Shown: positions 24,301-36,175, counted from the first letter of the stretch. The stretch is 64,000 bases of DNA from Phlebopus portentosus (GCA_037892935.1 JAYXKI010000013.1:124001-188000); one strand, 5' to 3'. Notes: generated by a model not told the origin, from the sequence alone. Made by a program: numbers and translations.

Positions 24301-24467
24301 GAAGACTGTTTGTATATGTGTTGCACGTCCAAACGAAGATTCCAACACTACCTATTCATCTGACTTGCCAGTCTGACGATTGGGTATATAAACTCAAATC
24401 TAGATGCTCCGTTTCTGTCAAAATACGCGGAGCGACAGTGTACACGCCGAAAATACTTTTCGTTCTT
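21302..24467. other. Gene-poor interval with weak open frames only
   Basis: About 3.2 kb. Three frames deserve mention. 23322-23909 (plus, 195 codons, ATG start) has no domain. 22797-22612 (minus) is charged and helix-like, ending in LLQENEKTEVLERERKEE. 22206-21967 (minus, 79 codons) is charged and could be an exon. None can be joined to neighbours with confidence. Coding potential is not established for any of them. Confidence 0.3.
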
Positions 24468-25303
24468 ATGCCCAAGGGCTCAGATGACAACACAGCCGGC
24501 GCGCCTTCCTCGGCACCGGTTCGCAACGTATCATCCGCCGGATTGAAACGTACAAAGGCGTGCGAGGCTTGTCGGAGGTTAAGATGCAAGGTCGGTCCAT
24601 ATCCGAAGTCCCCGCCTTCTCCGAGAAATATGCACTGATGGTAAATTCAGTGCATGATGGTGACCGGCGTAATATGCGAGAGATGTCTCAGAATGAGCTT
24701 GGTCTGTTCGGGGCCCACCGATACCCCAGAAAGAATAGCAAAAGCTAAAAAGGGATCGAAATCTATCGGCAGGTGAGTATATATACGTAAAGACTTATCC
24801 CGTGTCAAACGCACCTTACAGATGTCTCAGTTCAAGGCAGACAGTCGGAATATGCCCCAAGCAAGGTTCACAGGTAAGTGGAACAACGGGCATTACTCTC
24901 AGAAGCTGAAACTGCCGTTTCTTTCGCAGATCGCAGTCGGCGAAGTTCACGTCGAGCATCGACAGGTGTGTGTTAGTGGTTCAGACGCGACGAACATTTG
25001 CACCGGCGAGGTGACTTTCATTCTGAAAGAGACGACTTAGAAAGATGATCAGTCTTCACCTGTAAAACTGCGATAGAACGGCGAATTACGTGCCCTCAGA
25101 AATGACTAAAAAGATACGCGTCGATTAGTCCCGAAAATGCATTCAGTTGGGAACACCACTAGAATTTGTTATCTCCAGTCTGAAGAATTTGCTAGTGGAC
25201 ACCCGCCCGTTGTAGCGCTGCTTGAAGGAAATGAGTCTCTTCACTGCGACGCAGTTAGCAGACAATTGACTCCTATGGGACACCAGAGTTATCCCTCCAA
25301 ATA
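24468..25303 (+). CDS. Zn2Cys6 protein F, 5' exons
   Basis: Exon 1 is 24468-24590, exon 2 24651-24772, exon 3 24822-24873, exon 4 from 24930. Exon 1 ends with KACEACRRLRCK and exon 2 begins CMMVTGVICERC, giving a complete cluster C32-x2-C35-x6-C42-x7-C50-x2-C53-x6-C60, with an extra Cys at 40. The intron falls exactly before the third cysteine, phase 0. Exon 2 ends in a Lys-rich segment. After exon 4 the path is ambiguous. Reading straight on stops at 25040, while splicing at 24965 leads through a short exon toward a coding-like stretch at about 25180-25303 (SEEFASGHPPVVALLEGNES). The exons at 26.1-26.5 kb may be its 3' part. The zinc cluster is firm; the gene's extent is not. Confidence 0.6.
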
Positions 25304-26106
25304 AGCCTGTGCATAAACGCAGCCGCTTTCCTTCTCAAGAAGTACCTCAAATCCTTGCAAATATCGACTAAGTGTTAGAGTTGTATGCGTTGTCGATTCT
25401 GCAATGGAGATCCGCCTTGAATGGGCATACACCGTAAATAGAAGTTTTCCAGATACGACGGGTCTCGATTATATGCAAGTAGTGGAATGGACGTTTTTCA
25501 GAGCAAGGACCCACCAAAAACGATTCGTACCCTCTCCGATATGGCATTGGTTCGATGCCGTCGCATTTTGGTAAGTTGCTCGCACTACGCATAGGATTGC
25601 TGAAGGACCTGGTTGACCAGCGCCAAAAAGAGGTGGAATTATAAAGTAAGGTGTAAGGTTGACTTTTGTATGAATGAATCGAAGCATGATAACTCTACGC
25701 AAAAGAACGAGACCAGAAGAACTGAAGGATCAGGCAATGAACCGGATTTAAAAACGAGAACGAGTCCAGGGTGGAAAATTGAACTTGAATTGGCGCTTGC
25801 TTTGGTTACATAAGCATCTGCCTACGTAACGCACCTTCATCCTGATACGTTACTCTTGCTCGAAACGGCCTCCATCTCTTTCGTAGTCTTCGCCGGAATA
25901 TGGAAATCAGTTGCGCGTATAATTGCTCGAGAAGAATCGCTGTTATGCCAAAGATATCCCTCTCTCGCCGATAGTCACGGAGCGTGTAGGTCTTCATACT
26001 TCGGCAAAGTATTGTCATGCCATGCAAGGACTTTTGCGAGTGGTCTACGCCGAAAGCTCCTTATGAAAAGAAGCTACGGCTTCCGATGCCCAGGATGGAA
26101 CGGTCC

Positions 26107-26506
26107 ATGTCTACAATTGTTCATGAGGAGACTGTGAATGATGCAGGCCTGGTGGACGACGACAAAAACAGGGTATGCCTCGTACGCTTGCGATAACCGT
26201 TTATTCAAACTCAAATGCTCATGCATTAGCCCAAGACAAAGCCGCCGTCTGTGCAGAGCTTGGATGAAGAAAGCTCGTGGTTGAATCTGGACCGCTCGTT
26301 GGCAAGGTAATCAGGACCCTACCTTCGTATTATATTGCTGATGTTTTTTCTGCAGCCCTCCCACATACGTAGATTCGATAAACGAGAATGGATCTAGCAC
26401 CACTCCATGTGACATTGCTTCCACCACTCACGACTTCTCAGACCGTACCATGGCGGCTAGCAACTGCGGAGAGCTTGGTGCACCTCAGAGCTTCAAAATA
26501 CCGTAA
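26107..26506 (+). CDS. Coding exons of unknown protein, possibly the 3' part of gene F
   Basis: Three stretches join cleanly: 26107-26172, 26230-26306 and from 26356. They give a frame starting MSTIVHEETVNDAGLVDDD and passing through KTKPPSVQSLDEESSW and SPPTYVDSINENGSS. The frame is acidic and Ser/Thr-rich, as in the tail of a zinc-cluster protein. Reading on from exon 3 it stops at 26504-26506 just after SFKIP. A further open stretch in another frame, 26531-26845 (VDYLSDDIWARESHRF and onward), may be an additional exon, but I find no splice join that keeps phase. The first ATG could be internal if these are exons of the gene that begins at 24468. No domain is recognised. Confidence 0.4.
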
Positions 26507-28242
26507 GTTGAAGTTTTACGTTCTACGAAAGTGGATTACCTGTCTGACGACATTTGGGCCAGGGAAAGCCATCGTTTCCTCAATGCTCTATCGGTCACGA
26601 TAGAGATGGCGGACGTATCCATAACTGTGTACGGAAAATGTAAAATAGTAATAGAGCAAAACGAGGCACCGCTGTTCAGTAGTACGAACATTTCTATCTA
26701 TGACAACGAGCATCGCGCTAATGATGTCACAAAAGGGCGATTAAAAATATCCTCGAGGCTGCGGTCTATGAGGAGTTTTCTCAAGCTTCCCAGGCATGGA
26801 CATTCATCAGATGTCGACCTCTCCGTGACCCCCTTCACCGAGTAGGACTGGCACTATCAGATCGAGTTTCACACTTCAGATGTAAGCCTCAAGACTATGC
26901 TTGTGATATCATTATCATCTTATAATTCGCAGCTCTTTTTTCACGAAACAGAATTCTTGATGGACGTTAATGCATATTGGCTGAGCCGAAGATACTGATG
27001 TATCACACTTCTACACCTTCGATAAACTACGAGTAACGCCCTTCGCTCTTCGACTAGAACCTCAGATCAGTTTTTATAGGTTCGCAATTATGGAAGAGCC
27101 TCTTGAGAGCCGTGGTTCTCCGGCATGTCTTCAGATCTCACGGTAGCAGGATTCGATTTGATGCTCATATACAAACCATTTTATTCAAAACTTCAATTGG
27201 TAAACTGTGTCGACAGAGGGCGCCTATCGTAATTTTTCCCCTTCGCACATTGCCTCCCGTACAACAATGTGCATCAATTTCTCGCGCACGAAGAATCACT
27301 TCTCTTGGTGCTTCTATCAGTACAGGATCGCCTTCCATGTCACAGTGGCACTATCGCTCTGGTTTCGCGTTTCATCATTTAATGGTGCTTCCTTGACGAA
27401 CCCGTGCACGTGGAATTGCTTCTGCGACTCAGCACGGATCTTATTGCTAGTTCATGTCATCTCCATAAGGGATGTTGCTGAGGATATGGCTACCACATAG
27501 TCGGTTCTTTCCCGAGTGTTGGACAAATGGCCATTAAATTTCAAAGACGTTCTGTGGTAACGGTACTTTGAGGCGTCACAAAAAAAAACAAAAAAACTCA
27601 CAACCCTCCTTTGCGCTTGGCTTTTTGATATGGGCATATAAGCTTTTGCTCCTGTAAGGCCCTGATTTTGAACTGAAACGGCTTTACTGAAACCCGCTAG
27701 TGGAATGACAGAACCTATCCTCAATGTTGCATAGGATGTCGAGTCTGTTGCATCAACTCGGACATTTGATTAGGCATGATACTCGAGACAGGGAATATCG
27801 TCACTGGCGCAAGCAAACTATTGCAATGCGAGCCCTCGACCGATGTTTTTGTTAATGCCAACTTCTCGTATTTCCCCGTGCTAGACCAGTCGTCTTCTAT
27901 ATTCTGCTTCACGTATGTATTCTTTCGAATATCTTCTGTTTTCTGAGCTTTTATACGAGGATGCCACTCTTCTGTAGCGATCCAAGTTCGCTGCGGTGAC
28001 GCCATGTATCACCGGGGCCGCGGATCATCTTAGCTCGTGCGCTATTTTGGAGGCAGAGGACGCTTTGTGCGTCTCGGGTGGTTGAAAATCTGTTCCCAGG
28101 AGTTATCAGCTCCTTTCGTCTGGACCATGGCACGGAGAAACGCGACGAAAACGTATATAAGACAACAAGGATGCTATCTCGTTGTTTTCGTGCTACTGGC
28201 CTCTGATCCGAATCGTGGTCTCCTCTGGTCTCCTCTTCAGAG
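26507..28242. other. Mostly unassigned sequence upstream of mini-gene G
   Basis: About 1.7 kb. It includes the coding-like frame 26531-26845 noted with the preceding exons, and an A-rich run at about 27580-27597. Minus-strand frames at 27721-28298 appear to be chance. No domain is seen. Confidence 0.3.
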
Positions 28243-28634
28243 ATGTCCAATAACTCTAAGTCTGGCTCAAATTCGCACTTCGGAAATACGTTTGTCAATT
28301 ATAATCTCGTTAATCTTGCTTCGTCAAGAGGAACACCGAAACGTCCTATAGCTTGTGTAGCCTGCAAAAACGCGCGGCGTAGAGTAAGTTTCTTTGCCGT
28401 CCAAAGTTACTTCGTCATTTAGCCACATGCCAAACATTTGCATGGTATAGTGCGAACGTCCTTCGACTGACGTCTCAAGACTGCTTCCTTGTCGACATTG
28501 TCAGAGTCGCGGAATACCCTGCGTTACTGTAAGTATGCCCATTCATCGGTGGATGAGTTTGGTTGAGAGCTGATCGCTACTTTCAAAACCCTGTTTTTTT
28601 ATCCATGTCATTCTTGAAGCACCCGGGGAACTGA
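28243..28634 (+). CDS. Zn2Cys6 mini-protein G (about 77 residues, zinc cluster only)
   Basis: Exon 1 28243-28383, exon 2 28451-28528, exon 3 28620-28634. Exon 1 encodes MSNNSKSGSNSHFGN and onward to TPKRPIACVACKNARRR; exon 2 encodes CERPSTD to PCRHCQSRGIPCVT. The cluster is C38-x2-C41-x6-C48-x12-C61-x2-C64-x6-C71, with a longer loop between the third and fourth cysteines than in A, B or D. The next acceptor (ttcttgaag at 28611-28619) leads to a stop four codons later, so almost nothing follows the cluster. The N-terminus (MSN, F.NY, LASS.G.PKR) aligns with H and I at 31 and 34.9 kb and with J at 56 kb. If correct, it is a stand-alone DNA-binding domain without an activation region. A longer protein through an unrecognised acceptor is the alternative. 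Confidence 0.65.
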
Positions 28635-30334
28635 TTGACACGTGGTAGAGGTGTGGAGGACGTCTTACAATGTTACCTCGAGGACAGTCCACGACCGGAA
28701 AGGTGTTCGGCCTTCATCTTTTCCCGGGCCGCTTTGCCTTGTGCCAATAATAGGCGACACATCGACCCTTTGCAGGCCGCTGATCAATCAGTCATCCTCA
28801 TTCAGCTGGTCCTCTGACAATATCCTATTTATATGTGATGCTCGCAGTGACAGAATGAAGTGACTCCAAGTGATGGAATTTATTTGACTTTTCTTGTCTT
28901 TGATCTTGCGAGTTGTCACAGTCAGTCCGTGTCAGTACAGTATCTCCTTTGAGCTGGTTTCAGACTAGAGGGAAGTCACTTGAGAACAAGCTTGAATTTA
29001 GATGCGGCTATGAAATCTATTCACGTAATGTTAATTGAGTCGTCGACACTTTGCCATGTCGACGGGCCATCATGAATGATCACAGAAGGCTGGTTCAAAG
29101 TTTCAAAATAGAAATATAACAATTGTCGGCCTACTGATTTCCGTCCAATCATCTACTGTGCCTATTCTCGTATACATATCATGATTCGTCCTAGCCATTT
29201 GGATCTACCTGTTTCCGCGACGTTTTCTTTTATGAAGTTACTCCTCTACCCGGGCGCAACTTGGTGACTCTCGTATCAGGCTTTGGACATTCATGTCCAA
29301 AGTCAGTATCATCGTCTATTCCTGAGCCTCAGGCGCTTCACATTTGACACGCACGACCGATGAGAACGGGGCATATCTGTATCAAGACGTACGTACCTAG
29401 CTGCACAGCAGCAAAATGAATGAGTCTCTTTCAGGCTTACTCTTCGAAAGAGCTTCGAACTGATCACGATTCTTCTATAAGAAATCCTCGAAAAGCGGAA
29501 GTCCCATATGAAGTGAGAGCAAGAGAACGCCAAGATCCTACCTGTGTCTGTTCATTGATCAAACGATGCATTGCTCAGTAATTTCCTCTTGGATTACAGC
29601 AAAGTTAGCCATCAGATATCCAGCCGGTCTAGGCCAAAGCGAACAAACACATCGGCCATCTTCAAATTGTCCTTCGATTCCATTTCAACATCTCAATCCA
29701 TCTTTTTAACTTCCAATGGCCGGTTCCGTCGGACCTGGAAGAGAAGAGAAGAGCGTGCTAATAAAAGCGGGATAATTAGATTTAGAATTGCTTATGTAAT
29801 TAACGTGCATTACGTAATGGGACTTCCATTAACGACACTTGAATATTGAATATGATCTTTAACAACACCGGGCATTGATGTTTAACTTACAGCCATTCCA
29901 CGACTAGAATGTCTCGCATTCCAGCGCATGATAGGACATCCCTACTCAACCCGATTCCTTCTCACTCCTGGTGAATGAGTGAAGCACCTTCTTTAGAGGC
30001 GGATCGATCTGGACACTTCGCATGCGTCCGTGAAACCAACGCAGGTCTTTTGTCAGTGTCTTCAACTCATCTGGTTTCCTCCATTAAACACTATTTGTCG
30101 ACTTCGCGTATCATAACCTAGACTTCCGGCTTGTTGGACCTCTCAACTCCAGACTTGTTTTCAATCTCATGCTGCACCGATCTTCCTACGTCTTACCGAC
30201 GTTTCAGGATGTATATCCGTTCCCTCTGACCCTACAGCTCTGACCAAGTTCACTTCGGCAAACGTATACGTCGTCGATACTTTAATCATACAGCATTACT
30301 TATCTCGTACTCGAAGCTATTGGCCGACATCAAT
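28635..30334. other. Gene-poor interval, nothing recognised
   Basis: About 1.7 kb between mini-gene G and the left copy of the segmental duplication. The longest frame is 92 codons (29571-29849, plus) with no domain. Nothing else supported. Confidence 0.35.
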
Positions 30335-31072
30335 ATCGGGCTATGCCCTCGTGTCCTGCCGATATCCTCTTTGGATGACTTTTGTTTTCTCAAACGGATG
30401 ACTTGATGTCTTTATTGATACATCGGAATGCGCATGCTCCCATGTGGTCGGTCCTAAATTATAACTTGCAACAGCTTTGAGGAACTGCTCTAGACCTTCG
30501 ACGGCCCAATATCATTCGTGATTTCCCGGCGGCATAGTTGATTTTGATTCTTTGCACTGCTACATTGCCACACGGATCCTATGGTCACTCTGGATAGCCA
30601 TAAAGTTGTACAACGATGCACGAGCTTTGAATCTTTCAACCAGCCCGAGGACCCCAAGATCTGTATGCAACTCTAACTAAGTACTGAACTTGCTCCTTCC
30701 ATCGTACGTTTCTTCTTCTTGTACGCGGATATTCTGTTTAGAGACATATTCATCGAGGAAGATTCCATTTTATTTTATGTGGGCGCTGACTGCAAGCATG
30801 CTTCCAGCTGTGCCGGATCCCCGCTATAGCTGCCACCATTTCTATAGAGGAAAAACATTCCGCTGAGTACTTCAGTTGATCCAGATCATCGCATTTGACC
30901 GTGAAGCTTCCTCAGGCATACACACCGCATCGACGGAGGTAGCTGAAACTCTCAAGGTATAAAGCAAAGGACGATGTATCGCGATCAATTTCTGCGCATT
31001 CAAGGTGCTTCCTATTCGCACCTTTTCTTTGAATTATTACATCCTCCATTCAAACAGAGAAGCCAAGCGCAA

Positions 31073-31385
31073 ATGACGAACGGCAGTCCCAACTGGTCGC
31101 AACCTTTTTACAATTACACTCCCGATGTTCCAGCTTCATCGAATGGTGTTCCAAGGCGCTACTTAGCTTGTGACGCGTGCAGGCACCAACATCGTCGTGT
31201 AATTCTAATTTCTCCGTTTTCCATTTACTCTTCCATTTCACTGATTTTTCTTTCTACACATGCATCTCCCATTCGAACCCTCCCTTCCGATCTGCTCAAT
31301 AAAGTGTGTTCGCTCTCATATACGACCATCCCAAAGTCGGGAATCTCCACCCTGCGATTATTGCTTGTCTCGTGGCTATCGTTGA
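31073..31385 (+). pseudogene. Zn2Cys6 mini-gene H, stop codon in place of the sixth cysteine
   Basis: Exon 1 (31073-31198) encodes MTNGSPNWSQPFYNYTPD and onward to GVPRRYLACDACRHQHRR, exactly the same length as exon 1 of gene I. Exon 2 starts at 31305 with CVRSHIRPSQSRE and reads PPCDYCLSRGYR and then TGA at 31383-31385. In gene I the same position reads GYPC, so the codon for the sixth cluster cysteine is a stop here (CCT TGT against CGT TGA). The predicted product would lack a complete cluster. It is either a pseudogene or a truncated variant. The TATA-like tataaagc at about 30958 and the flanks are also shared with gene I. Confidence 0.72.
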
Positions 31386-32359
31386 GTCACTGCATGTGCT
31401 CTTTTCTTTCTCCTTCGACCTATTGATTTCTGATTCATGTTCTGTACAGCGTGGAAGGAGCTGACACAGTGACACTAAAGAAGGATCTTTTACTGGTCAT
31501 TTTTAGCGTTGACCATGGTCCAAAATTGACCTTTTTTCCCTTTCCCGACGCTCGATAATCTCGATTTCCACCTGTACTTCCATCCCCTGCACTTTTCCTT
31601 CGTCCCCCCTTTTTTTCTTAAAAAAAAATACTATTATAGAAGATTTGATACTTCTTTTCTAATCTTGTTTCCCTCCTCTTTTTCAAACCCTTTTTGCCGT
31701 ATCTCGACTCTCGGAGAGATTTTATTCCTTTTAGTGGATTGACGCAGGATGTTTCGCGGCTCTCTTTCTACTCTCTTCGGTATACCTGAGTAAGACTTTT
31801 CTTCAAGTAGCATGGACCATATTTGTCGTGACTATACGTAGATAGATCTTGTAGACTATCCTATACCGGCGACGACAAATTCAATCAGCGATGCGTTTCT
31901 GACTCCATGTATCGTGCCCCATCCGGGAGTCACTTGACACACCCCTACTGGCAGCAGTGTTCTCGACTGATGCCAAAAGGGTTTCTGATACATTACGTCT
32001 TGCCAGACCTAATATTGGAGGTGATGATTAATATTCATACTGATCCAGCAGAGCCACATGAAAATAGAGAGAAGAGAAGGAAGCATCACACCTTAATGAA
32101 ATCATGATGTACGTTGAGCCGAGCTTTCAACTCGGAAAAGGATCAGGGGCACTAAATCATTTTCGTGGAGTCGCAATGGGAATGGCATGCAGTGCACGGT
32201 AAGCTAGAGCGCTTAGGTTGCACTCATGTACATATGCATGAGAACATATTCGAGAGCAACATCGGTACCACCATCTGTCCAAATAAAATTCATCCCTCAA
32301 ACTCGTTCCCACCTATCCTAATATCAAACTTCATAACCACAAATCTCATCTTCCCTACT
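31386..32359. other. Pyrimidine-rich intergenic part of the duplicated segment
   Basis: About 1 kb with long C/T-rich tracts (31550-31760) and a poly-A run near 31620. The counterpart in the right copy is 35342-36175. No coding region recognised. Confidence 0.35.
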
Positions 32360-33260
32360 TTATATCTCTCCTGATGCATCTTCCGTAACTCCTGCAGCCG
32401 CCTTTTTTTTTCTTCGGATGGGGACGTTTCTTATGTGCACTTGCGCGTGCCCCGAGGCCTGCGTCTGGATTGTATGAAAGGGAGGGAGGGAGGAACTTGC
32501 GTGTTTTCAAAGGGCTGTCGAGCGACGCTCGTACGAGAACTTATTGCAGTGCTTTTCTTGTGAGAGGATAGCTAAAAAGTTGAGCCGAGACTGACACTAA
32601 AGACGTCCGAGAAGGAGCGTACCAGTGTTATAATCTTCCACAACCCCGGATTTCCTTTTGACTTATTCTTTTAATTGAACTTCCGGAGTTGATCGTGCGC
32701 TCTTCGACCATCGAGCCGCATTCTAATTCCTTCTCGAACATGTAATGGGGCCACACGAACTTATTTGTGCTCCTTGATGATGTCATACTCTCCGTGCTGA
32801 GAGATTGATGAACCTTTTTTCTTCTGAATGCACTAGCGTAAACTTCGCGAAGGTGAGAAAGATAGATGAGACATCACACCTTTTCTTTATTGGATTTATT
32901 CTTTCCATTATTGTCCTGTCTCTACTCCTCCTCGATGTCTATCCTTCCTCCTCTTCTTATGCCTATCCTACTATCGCACAACGCTGATGAAGGGCCCGAC
33001 CGGGATCGACATCATTTGTAGCGGTGTCCTGTCGTGCTCCGACTTCGCGTGCGTCGTTTTATTCTCGTTCTATTTGTTCCTCTTTTCGCAAGTCTCTGTC
33101 TTCCCTTCATCTCTGAGAGAAGAACCCAGACGCGACAGGGGATCCGAGCGACGATGACCGTGTCATTAACGAGGCCGCGAACGGCAATACGAGCAGAGTA
33201 GAGTGTGCTTGGTCTCCTTGACGATGGTCCCTTCTCACCTCCTCTGGTAGAATGGCCATT
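32360..33260 (-). pseudogene. Decayed copy of the SR-rich/SCI1-like gene
   Basis: The stretch is collinear with the intact minus-strand gene at 36176-37334. Read on the minus strand it keeps recognisable pieces of the last exon (around 32370-32500, against 36270-36400), of the middle exons (32540-32830) and of the Arg/Ser-rich first exon (32900-33260). Frameshifts and stops break every frame: the longest remnant is 83 codons (33263-33012), and the region matching the first-exon start no longer has an ATG in frame. The splice-site positions have also drifted. It is the companion of mini-gene H inside the left duplication copy. Confidence 0.65.
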
Positions 33261-34069
33261 CAATCTTCTTCCTAATTGCTTTCTGACCGCGAGCTGTGGT
33301 AGTGTCGCCGCACGTTCTCCTAAGTCTGAGTCTCTCGCGCCGTCCTCTACGTTAAAATCATTCTAATTGTGAGTTTCCTACGCGGCCAGGAGCTAAAAGG
33401 GTAGCAGCATGCCTGATTAGCTCCTGCTCATTCCCATCAGACAAGGTGAGGGTTGCAATCGAGATGAAAAGGTTGTCATCGCGCCGAAGGCAGGAGATGT
33501 CTTTGGCTTATGTCATTGTCACTAACAGCAAATCACAGCGTGACGACTCGTGTTGTGACAGGTGAATCTACAACGCGACGATCAGAACTTCATCTCATCT
33601 CTCAACAATACCGTCCTCATTAACGCAGCTGTGAATTTTCTGACACAAAACTTGGAAGCAGTCCACCTCCAGGGGTATTCGAATTAGAGCCTCCGATATT
33701 GGCCACTCCTACCTTCAAAAGGATCTCGTTTTATACTTGTCGAGATGCAACTCCTAGTAGTAGTGAAGCGCCTCCCTCAGAAACGAGATCTCCTGGACCT
33801 TCCGACTGCGGCTGTAAAGCCAATACAATACTGATTTTCACAAAAGGCTGCTTATCTATCTCGCATGTAAGTCTTATCGCCAGACCTGTCTTCCGTCCCT
33901 GTGCCGATCCCCTCTTCTCACATCTCGTGCTCGCGTTGTAGGGCGTGTATCTGCTCCTCTCGGTCCTACAGGTACAAAAGCCCACACAGATAAGGATATA
34001 CAGCCATAGTCTGCGTCTCAAAGTGTTTACCGCCCCCATGTTAAACGCCATTGGTTTGCGTTGTCAATA
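33261..34069. other. Spacer between the two duplication copies
   Basis: About 800 bp with no counterpart seen elsewhere in the window. Open frames at 33699-33941 (plus) and 34051-33731 (minus) overlap each other and show no domain. Confidence 0.35.
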
Positions 34070-34916
34070 AGCTGTGTCTTGTCTTGCTGATTTCCTCTTT
34101 GGATGTCTTTTTTTCTGCCGCAGAGCTGTACCGTCGGGCCTACATTCCCCGACACACAAACATTGACCATGTCATCTGGATCTGTCTCAAGCGGATGACT
34201 CGAGGGCCTGATCGATGCAGTGGAATGCGCATGTTCTCACGTGGAATCCTGGACTAAAACCTGCATCAGTTGTATGAAATGCTCCAGAGACTGATGGCCG
34301 AATACTAATCATTTAGTCCGCCGCTACCACAGCAAATTGGATTCTTTGCAGTGCTACACTGATCCTATGCTGATGTCCGTGGGCCAGAAGGTTCTGTGTT
34401 AATGCACGAATCCTGCCTTCTTCACAGGCCCGACGTCTCCGAACTGTCTGCGAGTCTATGGCTGCGCCAAAAACAGAGGGTCACATTGTACTTGCTCCTT
34501 CTGCCACATGAATTGCTTGATCTCGGCCGACAGACCATCTAGTTTGACCAATTTTTTTATCGGGAAAGGTTCTTCATCTGAGAAAGCTGTTGTGCGAGCG
34601 CGCCGCGCGTCCAGCTGTGCCAACCTCCACTATAGCTGGAATCATGGATTGTTTTCTGGGTCGGCGAAAAACGTTCCATGGTTTACTTCAGCTACCCCGG
34701 ATCATCGCATTCAGCCTTCAAGATTGCGGAGGTCTACGCATCGCATCGACGGAGTACATTTGAACTCTCAAGTTTATAAAAGCCGCTCAAGAACGACGTG
34801 TCGAACTCCATCAGCTTGCCTTCGTTGCTTCTGCTCTTTCGCCGTTTTTCCCATTTGCTGCCTTTCTTCGAACTTATCACACAAGAAGCCCATTCACTGA
34901 AAGACTTCACACATTT

Positions 34917-35341
34917 ATGTCGAACACTGGTTCCAAATGGTCTCACACTTTCTACAACTATACTCAAGATGATTTGGCGCAATGGAATGGTGTTCCAAGG
35001 CGTTATGTCGCTTGCGAAATGTGCAGGCGCCGTCATCGTCGCGTAACTGTTTTGCCTCTTTCTTTCTATCAATCCCTTTTCACTGACTCTTCCATTTTAC
35101 ATCTTACATTTATTTTTCGAATCCGTGTCGAACTATTTGAATAAAGTGTGTCCGTTCCCATCCACAACCATCTCAGAGTCGCGAACCCCAACCCTGCGAC
35201 TACTGCCTTGCTCACGGATATCCTTGTATTACAGTGCGTCTTTCTTCTCTTCCCTTCTCTCTTCTCATCTTTGCGTTTTGGATTCTTCTTACTCTTCGCT
35301 TCGCTTTGTAGCAAGCAAACAACCAGAATCCAACGCCTTAA
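34917..35341 (+). CDS. Zn2Cys6 mini-protein I (about 80 residues, zinc cluster only)
   Basis: Exons 34917-35042, 35147-35233 and 35312-35341. The product runs MSNTGSKWSHTFYNYTQDD, AQWNGVPRRY, VACEMCRRRHRR, then CVRSHPQPSQ, CDYCLAHGYPCIT, and ends QANNQNPTP. The cluster is complete: C33-x2-C36-x6-C43-x15-C59-x2-C62-x6-C69. Introns fall exactly before the third cysteine and after the C-I-T triplet, both phase 0, as in genes G and J. Only nine residues follow the second intron before TAA at 35339-35341. A tataaaag box lies at about 34775, some 140 bp upstream of the ATG. If real, this is a DNA-binding domain with no effector region. The alternative is a longer product via another 3' acceptor, which I could not find in frame. 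Confidence 0.68.
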
Positions 35342-36175
35342 TCCCTTGCGGTCGCGGCTGGCGAGTCTTCATAACGTCCTCTCGAATGTAGGTCATGTCT
35401 TAAGGCTGATAGACACTTTGTTTCGTCGTGGACTGCGATTTGCTTCTCAGACACTCCTGGACCCCCTTGTTATCCTTTCTTCTTTTCAGTTTCACGGACA
35501 TTTCTCGAGGGATACTATTATGGACATTGACGATACGAACTTTCTTTCTTGATCTTCATTTTACACCCACACTCCTTCCCTCTTCACTTTCTCTCTTTAA
35601 CTCTCTCATTCGTTGTCGGACTTTGGATTTTCCTCCCCCTCTTTCGATCGTTCCTAAATTGTGTTACTCGTTTTTCCTTCCTTCTTTATTTATTTATACC
35701 CCTGGACAAGACTTTCTCTAGCTTAAGATGGACATCACTTATTGTGATTACATTACAGCAAATCTTGTAGACGATATTGTACCGGCAACCACAATTTCAT
35801 AAGTACTGTACTCTTAGCTCCATGGATAATGTTCACGTCTCCTTTCAGAGTCACTTCCAAATTGTCTCAGTTTAACCAACCGGTGCGAATTCGGGTTCCG
35901 ACACACCGAATATTGACAAACGTACGTATGAAAGACACCACTCATACTGGTCAAGTAAAGCCGCATCAATAACGCGAAGAGAGAAGGGAGTCCCTCGCCT
36001 TAGTGAAATCAGGGTGTACATTGGGCTGAGCGCTGAGCTCTGAGCTCTGAGGAGACTCGGAGGGGATGATCCATTTTCATAATTAGGATGACATGCGGTG
36101 CGCGGTAAGACGAGAAGCGCTAAAGATGTATATATGTACAGGGGAACGTATTCGAGTGCAATAGTGATACCACCA
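35342..36175. other. Pyrimidine-rich intergenic segment of the right duplication copy
   Basis: About 830 bp, very C/T-rich on the plus strand (35480-35700), between convergent genes. Open frames here (35428-35721, 35549-35770) are Leu/Ser/Phe-rich products of that composition and are not believed. They lack a counterpart frame in the left copy. Confidence 0.4.

Larger units (their letters stand above)
30335..33260. repeat. Left copy of a roughly 3-kb segmental duplication (decayed)
   Basis: This stretch aligns in order and orientation with 34070-37260. Matching landmarks include tcctctttggatg at 30366/34094, ggaatgcgcatg at 30425/34211, the whole zinc-cluster exon pair at 31073-31385/34917-35233, gacgtttctta/gacgtttcttg at 32424/36339, and tcctgctccgactt-like sequence at 33025/37011. 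Divergence is substantial, with indels, so the duplication is not recent. Edges are approximate. Confidence 0.75.

Noticed and set aside
27577..27599. A-rich run as a retroposon tail
   Set aside because: Interrupted by C, short, and without a recognisable retroelement or target duplication next to it.
35428..35770. Leu/Ser/Phe-rich frames as a secreted or membrane protein
   Set aside because: They follow from the C/T-rich tract; the paired tract in the left duplication copy does not preserve the frame.
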